64,000 bases of DNA from Corallococcus sp. CA053C (lineage in GTDB: Bacteria; Myxococcota; Myxococcia; Myxococcales; Myxococcaceae), in NCBI RefSeq assembly GCF_003611675.1, contig NZ_RAWA01000005.1:16365-80364 (forward strand), read 5' to 3'. Made by a program: the position numbers and the translations under genes. Position 1 is the first letter of the stretch, and each line of letters opens with the position of its first letter. Under the pieces are notes generated by a model that saw nothing but the letters and a program-made list of their open reading frames with translations, was not told where the DNA came from and ran no database searches. Shown here piece after piece: positions 34,986 through 44,246 of this stretch.

Positions 34986-37877
34986 TCAACGCCTCGCGTG
35001 GGCCGCTTTCGAGCGAGAACGTCGGAGCTGAACAATCACCCCGACCAACACCCAGAGCGCGGAGGCCGTTCCCGCTTCCCCCGCCCCGCAGCCACAGCCG
35101 GTGTCCGCCTTGCCGTAGTACAGGTCCGGCATCACCTGGACGACCTTCGGCTCCGGCGGCGGGTCCACCGGCGGCGGGTCCACGGGCGGATGCGGGTTGC
35201 GCTCCCGCACCGCCACGCAGGACGTCAGCGGCCGCGGGCTCACCGGGGGCGTCACGTCCGCGTCGGGCAGGGGCGGTGCCTGCTGGAGCAGCCCCGCCTT
35301 CACGAGGAACGCGCCCACCAGCCGCGACCGCGCCTGGTTCGATGCCAGGCCCTCGAAGGGGAAGCCCAGCACCAGCACCTGTCCCGCAGGCGTCATCCCG
35401 GAGACGACTCCCGCGCCCAGCGTCGTGCCGGTATGGCGCAGCACCTCCGCGCCGCCACCCGTCGCCGCCAGCACATCGGTGACACCGACGGGGTAGCCCC
35501 CGAGCGTCCCGTCATCCAGCGGCGCGGCAGCCAGGTCCGCGAGGAAGCCGCCCGGCGAGCCCTCCACGCGGGAGGCCGGCGCGCCCGGAGCGATGGCCGC
35601 GCGCAGGATGTCCGCGACGAAGAGCCGGTCCTCCGCGCTGCCCGCGGCCAGCGTGGACACGGTGCGGCCGCCCGACAGCAGCAGGTTCCCGCCCGCGGTG
35701 ACGAACGCGCGCAGGGCGTCCTGCTCCGCCCGGGATGGGCCCGCGCCGCCCACGCCTCCGCGACCGGTGGACCAGTCCACCAGCTTGTAGCCCGTGGGCG
35801 CCACGAGCCCCGCCGCCACCGCGGTGCCCGTCGCGCTGTCGAAGGGCAGCGCCGTCTGGGCAAACGCCGCGCCGTGCTGGCGCAGGAAGCTGCCGTCGTT
35901 CATCGCCTCCAGGTAGACGCGCAGCGGAGAGTCCAGGTCGTACGGGGTCAGCGTCTCGCCGCAGGCCACCGTGGCGTCCAGCCGCTCGTACGCGTTGACG
36001 AGCAGCACCGGGGGCGTGCCACCCACGCGCACGCCCACCGTGGCGGACGGGAACGACTCGCCGCCCGCGTTCATCGCGGCCACGCGGAAGTAGCGCAGGG
36101 TGCCGGCCGCCAGCGTGACGGTGGCCTCGGTGTTCTGCACCAGGATGCCCTCGTCCCAGGCCCGTCCGTCCGCGCTCTGGTAGAGGCGGTAGCCCATCGG
36201 CGCGTCGCGGCCCTCCTCCGACGCGACCAGCGGCGGCGCCGTCCACTTCACCTCCACCGCGCCCGGTGTCGCGTTGCGCGCCACCACCGCGCCCGGGGCC
36301 TCCGGCGGCAGGTTCACCACCACGCCGTCGCGGGCCGCGAAGTACTTGATGAGGCCCTGCACGATGGCGCGCGCGGCGACGTGGCGCAGGCGCGCATCCT
36401 TGAGCTTCGCCGCGTCCGCCGTGTTGTCGTGGTAGGCCATCTCCAGGAGCACGCTGGGCATCTCCGGGTTGTGCGTGGGGTTCACCTCGCCCAGGTTCGC
36501 CGAGCGCAGGGTGCGCACCCGCCAGTTCGGATCCACCTCGCGCTTGAGGTCCTTTTCAATCTGCGCGAGCAGCGCCTTTCCCATCACGTCGCTGTCCTTC
36601 ACGCCGGTGAAGTTGAGCGTGCCGTCCACCGGGTTCGGCCCGTAGACGTAGGCCTCCGTGCCCACCACGTTGCCGGACGTGGACGCATTGGTGTGCCAGG
36701 CCACGTAGACGGCATCCTCGCCCTCCTCGTGCAGCCACGCGGCGAAGCGCGGGCGGGCCGTCACGTCCGCGTTGCGCTCGTTGGTCAGTGCGTTGGCTCC
36801 CGACGGTGCGTACACGCTGAAGGGCGCCCCGCTGTACTGCACGTGGTAGCGCGCGCTCTCCTCGAAGCGCGGACGCGCAAGCGGCCCCTGCGCCGCGTCT
36901 CCCAACAGGCCCCGACCGCCGCCCAACCGCACCGCGTCCACCGACAGCGTCGTGCCCGCGCCCTCCGCCGTATCGTTCTGGAGCACCACCGCGCCCGACT
37001 CCGGGTGCTGGCCGGCCTTGAAATAGAAGCGGCCCAGCAGCACCCAGGTCCCACCGTGGCGGCGCTGGTTCACCCGGAAGTGGCTCTCCCCTCCCGCGTG
37101 CTTCACCACGTAGTGCGCATCCGTCGCGCGCGTGGGGTCCGAGCCGTAGGAGACGTAGACCTGGTAGGCCGCGTCCGCCGGCACGTTCGGGGTCCACGTG
37201 GCGCTCGCGGTGGCGGTGGCCACCGTGTCCAGCGTGCGCGTGGTGCCCAGCGTGAACGGCTCCACGCCGTTGCCCATGGGCACGGGCGGTGCGCCCCAGC
37301 CCTTCTGGTCGGAGGCGTGGAAGCGCCCGAGGTCTCCCTCCTGCGAGTAGCCCGCCTGGCCGTCATCCACGATGGCGAGCAGCGGGTTCAGGTCCGTCTC
37401 ACGCACCGGCACCACCGTGGCGCCCGCGCCCACGAGCAGGGGCAGCAGCTCCTGGGACACCACCTCCGCGGAGATGAAGTCCTCCACCACGCCAAAGGTG
37501 TTGCCCCGCTGCGTCGCCCAGCGCTTCAGCCCGTTGTCGCGGTAGAAGCCGTGCCCGGGGCTCAGGTAGATGACCTTGCCGGACAGCGCGCCGGAACCCA
37601 GGCGCATCTGCGGCACCCCGGCCGCCTTCACGCCCCCCGCCGGACCGCGCACCTCGCGCCGCACCACGGGAGGTTCGGAGGCGGACAGCCGGTGCTGCTC
37701 GTGGGCTCGCGGGCCCGGGGCTGGGAGATAGTGAACACCGGGCGGCTCCAGGCCCAGGTCATCTCCTTCGAAGCTTGTAGGGGCCCCCTGCGCATGCGCG
37801 AGGACTCCGGTGCACCACAGGGCCAGCGCCAGCACGCGCGGCATGGACGACAAAGACGACAAGGACGTTCGCATCAC
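34986..37877 (-). CDS. Secreted N-acetylmuramoyl-L-alanine amidase with golvesin-like, FN3 and MYXO-CTERM-like parts
   Basis: This 963-residue exported protein has a signal peptide (hydrophobic core VLALALWCTGVLAHAQG). An Amidase_3 zinc domain begins at KVIYLSPGHG near residue 105 and ends with VLLEMAYHDN near 480. The domain is split by a golvesin-like beta domain (about 210-310, with YQVYVSYGSD and GGTWVLLGRFYF). A fibronectin III-like domain (about 525-615) and a Rossmann-like region (about 630-880) follow. The tail has a Pro repeat, GCGCGAGEAG, a membrane segment and a basic end, like the MYXO-CTERM sorting signal of myxobacteria. It should cleave peptidoglycan stem peptides at the cell surface. 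In-frame starts at 37874 and 37844 are also possible. Confidence 0.88.
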   Translation of the reverse strand: MMRTSLSSLSSMPRVLALALWCTGVLAHAQGAPTSFEGDDLGLEPPGVHYLPAPGPRAHEQHRLSASEPPVVRREVRGPAGGVKAAGVPQMRLGSGALSGKVIYLSPGHGFYRDNGLKRWATQRGNTFGVVEDFISAEVVSQELLPLLVGAGATVVPVRETDLNPLLAIVDDGQAGYSQEGDLGRFHASDQKGWGAPPVPMGNGVEPFTLGTTRTLDTVATATASATWTPNVPADAAYQVYVSYGSDPTRATDAHYVVKHAGGESHFRVNQRRHGGTWVLLGRFYFKAGQHPESGAVVLQNDTAEGAGTTLSVDAVRLGGGRGLLGDAAQGPLARPRFEESARYHVQYSGAPFSVYAPSGANALTNERNADVTARPRFAAWLHEEGEDAVYVAWHTNASTSGNVVGTEAYVYGPNPVDGTLNFTGVKDSDVMGKALLAQIEKDLKREVDPNWRVRTLRSANLGEVNPTHNPEMPSVLLEMAYHDNTADAAKLKDARLRHVAARAIVQGLIKYFAARDGVVVNLPPEAPGAVVARNATPGAVEVKWTAPPLVASEEGRDAPMGYRLYQSADGRAWDEGILVQNTEATVTLAAGTLRYFRVAAMNAGGESFPSATVGVRVGGTPPVLLVNAYERLDATVACGETLTPYDLDSPLRVYLEAMNDGSFLRQHGAAFAQTALPFDSATGTAVAAGLVAPTGYKLVDWSTGRGGVGGAGPSRAEQDALRAFVTAGGNLLLSGGRTVSTLAAGSAEDRLFVADILRAAIAPGAPASRVEGSPGGFLADLAAAPLDDGTLGGYPVGVTDVLAATGGGAEVLRHTGTTLGAGVVSGMTPAGQVLVLGFPFEGLASNQARSRLVGAFLVKAGLLQQAPPLPDADVTPPVSPRPLTSCVAVRERNPHPPVDPPPVDPPPEPKVVQVMPDLYYGKADTGCGCGAGEAGTASALWVLVGVIVQLRRSRSKAAHARR

Positions 37878-37954
37878 GCGGCCGACCTTACCCGTTCACT
37901 CAGACGCGGCAATCGAACCCGCGGGTGCTAGCCTGCCACCCCCTTCACTCTCCG

Positions 37955-38599
37955 ATGACCGTTCCTGCGCCCTCCCGTCCCCAGTTCCCCTCCCGCCGCA
38001 GCAACGGGCTGTTCGCCTCGTTCGGTCACGCGTGGGCGGGCCTCATCCACACCGTCGCCTGGCAGCGCAACATGCGCATCCACCTCATCTCCGGCGTGCT
38101 GGTGGGGCTGGTCGGCAGCGGCATCCCGCTGGGGCTCGCGGAGAAGGTGACGCTCATCTTCTGCGTGCTGCTCATCTTCTTCGCGGAGATCCTCAACAGC
38201 GCGCTGGAGCAGCTGGTGGACCTGGCCGTGCAGCAGTTCGACGAGAAGGCCCGGCTCACCAAGGACGCCGCCGCCGCGGGCGTGCTCGTGCTCGCCGGAG
38301 GCACGGTGGTCATCTTCGCCGCCATCCTCGTGAACTACTGGGAGACGGTGCGCACCAGCACCGACGCCATCTTCCGGCAGGTCGCGCTGGGCCTGCCGCT
38401 GGCCGGGTGCGCCACCATCCTCGTGCTGCCCCAGCCCCGGCCCGTCGCCATCGACGTGCTCGCGTTCCTCGGGGGCTGCGGGCTGCTCGCGCTGACGGCG
38501 CCCACCTCCGCGAGCCTCGTCTTCACCGCGCTCACCGCCGCGCTGCTCTTCATCGCCGGCGCGACCGCCCGCGAACGCAGGCGCCACCCCCAGCCCTGA
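37955..38599 (+). CDS. dgkA: DgkA-family lipid kinase (diacylglycerol or undecaprenol kinase)
   Basis: This 214-residue membrane protein has the prokaryotic DAGK core in its first 125 residues, with the catalytic motif FFAEILNSALEQLVDL corresponding to the ExxNxAIE signature, then DEKARLTKDAAAAGVLV. Canonical members have about 120 residues; this one has an added C-terminal unit of two or three membrane segments. The ATG at 37955 fits the family start. Whether it phosphorylates diacylglycerol or undecaprenol cannot be told from sequence. It is divergent from the amidase gene. Confidence 0.85.
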   Translation: MTVPAPSRPQFPSRRSNGLFASFGHAWAGLIHTVAWQRNMRIHLISGVLVGLVGSGIPLGLAEKVTLIFCVLLIFFAEILNSALEQLVDLAVQQFDEKARLTKDAAAAGVLVLAGGTVVIFAAILVNYWETVRTSTDAIFRQVALGLPLAGCATILVLPQPRPVAIDVLAFLGGCGLLALTAPTSASLVFTALTAALLFIAGATARERRRHPQP

Positions 38600-38644
38600 A
38601 GGCACGACGCGCCGAAGCGTCCGGTGGCCCGGGGGCGCGTTCCG

Positions 38645-38671
38645 TGACAGGCATGACAGGCGTGACAGGGG
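38645..38671 (+). repeat. Three 9-bp tandem units TGACAGGNN
   Basis: TGACAGGCA, TGACAGGCG and TGACAGGGG lie in tandem in the gap after dgkA. They may be a protein-binding array or slippage; no function is evident. Confidence 0.5.
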
Positions 38672-38686
38672 ACACGGGCGGACAAC

Positions 38687-38708
38687 AAAAAACCGGCGGC
38701 CGCCGGTT
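38687..38708 (-). terminator. Intrinsic terminator downstream of the 67-residue gene
   Basis: On the minus strand an 18-bp perfect palindrome (AACCGGCGG and CCGCCGGTT) is followed by a run of T. It lies 86 bases after the stop of the minus-strand gene at 38794. Confidence 0.6.
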
Positions 38709-38793
38709 CGCTTCCTCCACCTTGCGGGCGGGGACCCCGGAACCGGTCCGGAGCCCGCTCACCCGCGAGGGTCTGTCATGCGAGTCTAACGGC

Positions 38794-38997
38794 TCAGGCG
38801 CGCTGCTGCCACTCGGGCGTGGTCTCCGGTGTCGGCTGGGCGGCAACCGCCTTGTCACCTTCCCGCAGGTCGGTGGTGACCAGCTCCAACAGCTCCGTCG
38901 CGATCCCGATGACCTGGTGCGGCGTGTAACCGCTTGCGCGCAGTTGGTTGAAGAAGGTGCGCGCGAGGATGCGGGTACCCTTTTGGTCGGTGCTCAC
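38794..38997 (-). CDS. Small conserved protein of 67 residues
   Basis: The protein is acidic, soluble and predominantly helical (RTFFNQLRASGYTPHQVIGI and ATELLELVTTDL), with a Pro/Thr-rich tail. The GTG start at 38997 has GGAGG eight bases upstream, and a terminator-like hairpin follows, so it is a real gene. I know no function. The helical core may mediate protein contacts. Confidence 0.75.
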   Translation of the reverse strand: MSTDQKGTRILARTFFNQLRASGYTPHQVIGIATELLELVTTDLREGDKAVAAQPTPETTPEWQQRA

Positions 38998-39327
38998 GGG
39001 ATTTGCCTCCGGAATCGGCGCCGTACCAGGGGGCGCCGCGTCATCACTCGGCTGCTAGCTTCAACCTCCGTGCCAGTCGTTCTCTTCCAAACGAATTCTC
39101 CAGCAGTCCCCAGGGGTTGAAGCCAGAAACTGGACGGCACGGGAAATGGAAGGTGCGAAGGGAGTTACGCACCCGGGCCTCCCCACCGCCTGGAGCCAGG
39201 GGGCGGGTGCATCAGCGGGTACGCACCCACCCCCTTCCTGGCAGATGAGCGTCTCGTCTTTTCAAGTGCTTGCATTCCCCGCGGGGGGTGGAGCACATAC
39301 GCGCCCCCACTGAGGAGCTAGAACACG
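38998..39327. other. 330-bp intergenic region
   Basis: This stretch lies between the divergent 67-residue gene and the FAD oxidoreductase. I see no gene, no tRNA and no terminator. It must contain both promoters. No sigma-54 type GG-N10-GC element could be identified. Confidence 0.5.
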
Positions 39328-40923
39328 ATGGCGTACCGGGTGAACAACATCGGGCTGTGGCTGGACGAGCCGGAGGAACTGCTCGGCCAGCGCGCCGCGG
39401 AGAAGCTGGGAGTCACCCGGAGTGACCTCGCCTCCGTACGCGTGGTGCGCTCGGTGCTGGATGCGCGCAAGAAGGGCAGCCCGCGCTACATCTACACGCT
39501 GGAGGTGGAGCTGGCCCCGGGCCGCAAGGCGCCGCGGCTGCCGCCGGACGTCAGCGAGGCCCCTCCCCCGCCGGAGATGCTGCCGCGCGTGAAGGAGCCG
39601 GAGCGGCTGCCGCTCATCATCGGCACCGGCCCCGCGGGGCTGTTCTGCGCGCTGGGCCTCTTGGAGCGCGGCGTGCGCAGCATCCTGCTGGAGCGCGGCC
39701 GCGAGGTCGTCACGCGCCGCAAGGACGTGGCGAAGCTGATGCGCGACGGGTCCCTGGACCCCGAGAGCAACATGAACTTCGGCGAGGGCGGCGCGGGCGC
39801 GTACACCGACGGCAAGCTGTCCACGCGCATCAACCACCCCATGGTGCGCAAGGTCATTGAATCCTTCGCGCGCTACGGGGCGCCGGACCACATCCTCATC
39901 GAGGGCAAGCCGCACATCGGCTCCGACCTGCTGCCCGGCGCGGTGGCGAAGCTGCGCGATGAGCTCATCGCGGGCGGCTGCCAGGTGATGTTCGAGCAGC
40001 GCGTGGACGACCTGCTCTACCGCGACGGCCACATCGCGGGCGTGAAGATGGCGGACGGGCGCACGCTGGAGAGCGACCGCGTCATCCTGGCGCCGGGCAA
40101 CTCCGCGCGCGAGCTCTACGAGCGCTTCGCCGCCGACGGCCGCGTGAGCGTGGAGGCCAAGCCCTTCGCGCTGGGCTTCCGCGCGGAGCACCCGCAGGCC
40201 CTCATCAACGGCATCCAGTACGGCGCCGCCGCGAAGCACTCGAAGCTGCCGCCCGCGGACTACAAGCTGGCGGAGAACCTGGACGTGGACGGCGAGGTGC
40301 GCGGCGTCTACTCGTTCTGCATGTGCCCCGGCGGCATCGTGGTGCCCACGCCCACGCAGGAGGGGCTGCAGTGCACCAACGGCATGAGCAACTCGCGGCG
40401 CAACGCGAAGTTCGCCAACGCGGGCATCGTCGTGTCCGTGTCCGTGGCCGACTTCGAGCGCGAGGGCTTCCGGGGGCCGCTCGCGGGCCTGGAGTTCCAG
40501 CGGCACTGGGAGCAGGAGGCCTACAAGCTGGGCGGAGGCCGCTTCTACGCGCCCGCGCAGACCATCCCGGACTACCTGGCCGGCCGCGTGAAGAAGGACC
40601 CCGGCGACACCAGCTACCGCCCGGGACTTGCGCACACGGACCTGAACAAGCTCTTCCCGGAGCGGCTGACGCAGTCGCTCAAGGCGGCGCTGCGCACGTT
40701 CGACCGGAAGATGCGCGGCTTCATCAGCGAGGAGGGAAAGCTCATTGGCATCGAGAGCCGGACGTCCTCCCCGGTGCGCATCACGCGGGGCAACGACTTG
40801 CAGTCGGTGTCCATGCGGGGCCTGTACCCGGCCGGCGAGGGCTGTGGGTACGCGGGCGGCATCGTGTCCTCCGCCATTGATGGACTGCGCATCGCTGAGC
40901 AGATTGCCACCGAGCTGACTTGA
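39328..40923 (+). CDS. FAD-dependent oxidoreductase, COG2509 type
   Basis: This 531-residue protein is a flavin dehydrogenase of unknown substrate. Residues 1-75 form a small N-terminal alpha/beta domain typical of the family. The FAD-binding motif GTGPAGLFCALGLL starts near residue 99, FGEGGAGAYTDGKL contains the second conserved Gly-rich block, and YPAGEGCGYAGGIVSSAIDG near the end closes the FAD site. The family is widespread and uncharacterised. The ATG at 39328 follows GAGGAG about 14 bases upstream. The next gene follows after 45 bases on the same strand. Confidence 0.88.
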   Translation: MAYRVNNIGLWLDEPEELLGQRAAEKLGVTRSDLASVRVVRSVLDARKKGSPRYIYTLEVELAPGRKAPRLPPDVSEAPPPPEMLPRVKEPERLPLIIGTGPAGLFCALGLLERGVRSILLERGREVVTRRKDVAKLMRDGSLDPESNMNFGEGGAGAYTDGKLSTRINHPMVRKVIESFARYGAPDHILIEGKPHIGSDLLPGAVAKLRDELIAGGCQVMFEQRVDDLLYRDGHIAGVKMADGRTLESDRVILAPGNSARELYERFAADGRVSVEAKPFALGFRAEHPQALINGIQYGAAAKHSKLPPADYKLAENLDVDGEVRGVYSFCMCPGGIVVPTPTQEGLQCTNGMSNSRRNAKFANAGIVVSVSVADFEREGFRGPLAGLEFQRHWEQEAYKLGGGRFYAPAQTIPDYLAGRVKKDPGDTSYRPGLAHTDLNKLFPERLTQSLKAALRTFDRKMRGFISEEGKLIGIESRTSSPVRITRGNDLQSVSMRGLYPAGEGCGYAGGIVSSAIDGLRIAEQIATELT

Positions 40924-40968
40924 GGTCCCCTCCCGGTCCGGGCAGGGTGGCCGGGGAGGGACAAACCC

Positions 40969-41340
40969 ATGGCGTACCGCGTGCGCACCCCTGACGGAGA
41001 GCTGATGTTCCCCTCGCTGGGCGACATCGAGCGGGCCTACGTGCAGGGCCTGGTGGACCCCGACGACGAGGTCCGCGAGGACGGCGCGGAGAAGTGGCGC
41101 AAGGCGTCCTCGTTTCCGGTGCTGGCCCAGGCGCGCAGGCCCCAGGCGAACAAGGACTCGCGCTCCCAGAAGCTCACGGTGCTGGGCGCGGTGGCGGTGG
41201 GCGTGCTCGCGCTCGTGCTGCTCGTCACCGGCAAGTCGTGGAACGTGCGCATGATGGGCATCGCGCTGGCCCTGGTGGTCAGCGGAATGCTCACGCGGGT
41301 GACTTTCAAGGCGTACAAGCGGCCGCCGACCGTCCTCTAG
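40969..41340 (+). CDS. Small protein with a GYF_2-like N-terminus and two membrane segments
   Basis: This 123-residue protein starts MAYRVRTPDGELMFP and has a 50-residue soluble domain (SLGDIERAYVQGLVDPDDEV, then EKWRKASSFPVL) that resembles the GYF_2 or tryptophan-rich sensor domains of myxobacteria. Two membrane segments follow (about 67-85 and 91-110) with a short basic tail. The function is unknown; the fold suggests a membrane-bound adaptor. It lies 45 bases after the FAD oxidoreductase and may be co-transcribed. Confidence 0.72.
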   Translation: MAYRVRTPDGELMFPSLGDIERAYVQGLVDPDDEVREDGAEKWRKASSFPVLAQARRPQANKDSRSQKLTVLGAVAVGVLALVLLVTGKSWNVRMMGIALALVVSGMLTRVTFKAYKRPPTVL

Positions 41341-41476
41341 GCGTCCTCGAGCGCCGCCTCCTCCCCTGCCCTCCAGGGTGGCGGCGCGGCCCCTGCCGCC
41401 AGCAGGCCCCACACAGCGCATCTTTCACGAGGGCGCCCCACGGGGTGCCTCCACCGCGCCGGAGGAGGGCCACACC

Positions 41477-42616
41477 TTGCTCAGCACCTACCTGTCCCGA
41501 GAAGCCGCCCGGAAGCTCCGCCATGGCGCGCCCTGGCTGCGCCGCGAGGACATCGTCTCCATGGAGGGCGAGCCCGAACCCGGCACGCCCATGCAGCTCA
41601 AGGACGAAGACGGGCAGCTCCTGGGCCTGGGGGACGTGGACCTCCAGGCGTCCTATGCCGTGCGCCGCCTGGGCCTGCCGGACGAGGCCGTGGAAGGGCT
41701 CATCCCCCGCCACGTCCGCCATGCGTTCGAGCGCCGCGGGCGGCTGGTGGATGATCCGCGCTTCTGCCGCATCGTCAACGACGACGGGGACGGACTGCCG
41801 GGCCTCATCGTGGACCGCTACGATTCGCACTTCGTCGTGCAGACGCTCACGCGCTCCATGGACGCGCGCAAGGAGGAGATCACCCGCACGCTGGTCGAGG
41901 TGACGGGGGCGGCGTCCGTGCTGCTGCGCAACGACACGCACCGGCGCAAGGCGCTGAACCTGCCCGCGCAGCGGCCCCACGTGATGTACGGCACGCCGCC
42001 GCGCTGGTGCCGCCTGCTGGAGATGGGGGCGCGCTTCACCGTGGACCTCACCTACGGCAATGGCACGGGCTACCGGTATGATCAGCGGGAGCTGCGCCGC
42101 TTCCTCGGGCGCACCGGCAACGGGGACCGGGTGCTGGACGTGGCCTGCAACGTGGGCGGCCTCTTCATCCACGCGGGGCGCCACGGAGCCAAGCAGATCC
42201 TCGCCTTTGACGGCAACGCGGACTCCGCGGACCTGGCGCGGGAGAACGCGGAGGCGAACGGGCTCCTGGGCCGGGTGACGGTGGAACAGGGCGAGCCCCT
42301 GGCCGTGCTGCGGGCCCTGAAGGAAACGTTCGACCTGGTGCTGCTGGACACCCAGGGCGTGGCGTCCGAGGAGGACTTCATCGAACAGGTGCGGCTGGCG
42401 CTGCGGCGCACCCGGCACGGGGGGCGCCTGCTGGTGGTGGGCTACCACCCCCCGCTCGGGCTGGGGTCGTTCAACGAAGCGGTGGCCACGGCCTGCGAAC
42501 AGGAGGCGCGCATCGCCTTCCGGCTGGTGCGGATGGGCCTGCCACCGGACCACCCGGCGCCGGTCGGTTCCCCGGGGGCCGAGTACCTGGAGGCGGTGGC
42601 GCTCGAAGTGAGCTGA
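41477..42616 (+). CDS. RlmI-like PUA/SAM-methyltransferase-fold protein with altered catalytic motifs
   Basis: This 379-residue protein has the RlmI/RlmK layout: an N-terminal PUA-like domain (TYLSREAARKLRHGAPWLRR), the central NDDGDGLPGLIVDRYD and TGYRYDQRELRRFL segments and the SAM site VLDVACNVGGLF. The normal motif IV (DPP) is LLDTQGV here, and the Cys-containing motif (SCS) of m5C enzymes reads VVGYHPP, so the usual 23S rRNA m5C chemistry looks lost. The TTG at 41477 is chosen because AGGAGGG sits seven bases before it and the family sequence begins LLSTYLSRE; the frame is open up to 41378. Confidence 0.83.
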   Translation: MLSTYLSREAARKLRHGAPWLRREDIVSMEGEPEPGTPMQLKDEDGQLLGLGDVDLQASYAVRRLGLPDEAVEGLIPRHVRHAFERRGRLVDDPRFCRIVNDDGDGLPGLIVDRYDSHFVVQTLTRSMDARKEEITRTLVEVTGAASVLLRNDTHRRKALNLPAQRPHVMYGTPPRWCRLLEMGARFTVDLTYGNGTGYRYDQRELRRFLGRTGNGDRVLDVACNVGGLFIHAGRHGAKQILAFDGNADSADLARENAEANGLLGRVTVEQGEPLAVLRALKETFDLVLLDTQGVASEEDFIEQVRLALRRTRHGGRLLVVGYHPPLGLGSFNEAVATACEQEARIAFRLVRMGLPPDHPAPVGSPGAEYLEAVALEVS

Positions 42617-42687
42617 GCGAAGGCGTGAACCACCACACGACTTGCTCGCCTTGACGGGCCTCCTCGGTGGTAGTGTCCGCGGCCGCG

Positions 42688-44241
42688 ATGACAACCGAAA
42701 ATGAGTCCCAGGCCGCGACTTCCACCCCGGAGGCTTCCGTCGAGACCGTCCGCAAGGTGTACGCGGTCGATCTGCGCGAGAAGGACCGCGTCAACACCGT
42801 CTTCCGCGTCACCAAGAAGGAGAAGGTGAACGCGCGCAGCGGCAAGGTGTTCCTCTCGCTGTCCCTGGCCGACAAGAGCGGCACGGTGGACGCCCGCGTC
42901 TTCGACAAGGTGGACGCGCTCGAGCCCACGTTCCAGACCGGTGACTACGTCCTCATCCAGGGCGGCGTCATCGTCTTCCACGGCCGCACGCAGGTGGTGG
43001 TGGAGGCCGTGGAGCGGCTGGATCCGGAGCCGCTCGACCCCAAGGAGTTCGAGCCGCCCCCCGCCCCGCCCGCCGAGGCGAAGCCCGCGAACGAGGCGAA
43101 GGAGCCGCGTGAGCCCAAGTCGGGCGACGCGAAGGCTGGCGACGCGAAGGCTGGCGAAGCGAAGTCCGGCGACGCGAAGGAGCCCCGCGAGCCCAAGGCG
43201 GACGGCAAGCTGGAGCCCCGTCACGAGGGCGGCGGTGGCCCGCGCGCGGTGGGGCAGATCCGCGAGCTGATCACCGAGCGCGTCAACGACCCGTACGTGA
43301 AGCAGCTCCTGATGGCGTTCCTGGACGACGCGCAGGTGGCGGCGGGACTGCCCGTCGCTCCGGCGGCCAAGGGCGTGCACCACGCGTGGCGCGGAGGGCT
43401 GGCCGAGCACGTCCTGTCGGTGATGCGCCTGACGCTGCGTGTGTCGGACCACTACCCCATGGCGGACCGCGACCTGCTCCTGGCGGGTGCGTTCCTGCAC
43501 GACGTGATGAAGGCGGGCGAGGGCTCGTCCGACAAGGGCTTCGAGAACACCGACGAGGGTCGGCTCGTGGGCCACGCGGTGCTCGCCGCGCAGAAGATCC
43601 GCGAGAAGACGCTCGGCATCCCCGGCTTCCCGCCGCTGCTGGAGCAGCACCTGACGCACCTGGCGATCTCCCAGCAGGGGCAGTCCGGGGCCGGCACCGC
43701 GAAGCCGCCGATGACGCTGGAGGCGCAGATCGTCGACGCGCTCGGTGCGCTCGACACGCGCATCTCCTCCTGGGTGGAGGCCATGCAGCGCGATCCGAAC
43801 GACCGCTGGACGGATCACCTGCGCGCCTACGACCGTCCGCTCTGGAAGGGCTCCGTGCCCACCGGCCGCGGTCGGGCCCCGGTGGAAGGCGGCGGCAGCG
43901 GCCGTCGCAAGCACCGCGAGGAGAAGCGCAAGGCCCGGGCCGACAAGGGCCCGCCGTCGCAGGCCCCCGCCGGCGCCGAGGGCACCGCTGCCCCCACGTC
44001 CGCGCAGGAGTCCCGCCCGGAGCGTCCGCCGCGCCCGCCTCGCGAGCCCCGCGCCGAGCGTCCCCCGCGTGAGGAGCGCGCTCCCCGCGAGGAGCGTCCC
44101 GCGCGGCCGCCGCGCGAGGAGCGTCCGCCGCGCGACCCCAAGAGCCTGCCCGGCGAGCTGACCTTCAAGCCGTTCAGTGCGCTGGCGCCGCCCGCGCCCG
44201 CGAAGTCCGGTGGTGAAGGCGAGGGCTCCTCGGAGGGCTGA
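42688..44241 (+). CDS. YhaM-like OB-fold/HD-domain protein
   Basis: This 517-residue protein has an N-terminal OB-fold (FLSLSLADKSGTVDARVFDK, as in YhaM 3'-5' exoribonucleases), an Ala/Lys/Glu-rich linker with four 15-bp repeats, an HD domain (VHHAWRGGLAEH, AFLHDVMKAGE) and a basic Pro/Arg-rich tail of about 120 residues. The distal metal site reads SQQG where I expect SHHG in YhaM proteins, so nuclease activity is uncertain. The ATG at 42688 is preferred over a GTG at 42667, which would add seven residues. The next gene starts five bases after the stop. Confidence 0.8.
   Translation: MTTENESQAATSTPEASVETVRKVYAVDLREKDRVNTVFRVTKKEKVNARSGKVFLSLSLADKSGTVDARVFDKVDALEPTFQTGDYVLIQGGVIVFHGRTQVVVEAVERLDPEPLDPKEFEPPPAPPAEAKPANEAKEPREPKSGDAKAGDAKAGEAKSGDAKEPREPKADGKLEPRHEGGGGPRAVGQIRELITERVNDPYVKQLLMAFLDDAQVAAGLPVAPAAKGVHHAWRGGLAEHVLSVMRLTLRVSDHYPMADRDLLLAGAFLHDVMKAGEGSSDKGFENTDEGRLVGHAVLAAQKIREKTLGIPGFPPLLEQHLTHLAISQQGQSGAGTAKPPMTLEAQIVDALGALDTRISSWVEAMQRDPNDRWTDHLRAYDRPLWKGSVPTGRGRAPVEGGGSGRRKHREEKRKARADKGPPSQAPAGAEGTAAPTSAQESRPERPPRPPREPRAERPPREERAPREERPARPPREERPPRDPKSLPGELTFKPFSALAPPAPAKSGGEGEGSSEG
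43117..43176 (+). repeat. Four 15-bp in-frame tandem units (KxGxA) in the YhaM-like gene
   Basis: Four units, AAG TCG GGC GAC GCG and close variants, encode KSGDA, KAGDA, KAGEA and KSGDA. The block is bracketed on both sides by KEPREPK. It is a disordered linker between the OB-fold and HD domains, liable to length variation. Confidence 0.85.
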
Positions 44242-44246
44242 AGTCC

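Noticed and set aside
34998..37931. Plus-strand open frame of 977 codons opposite the amidase gene
   Set aside because: It is a His/Arg-rich shadow of the amidase frame with no domain; the amidase has a signal peptide and motifs.
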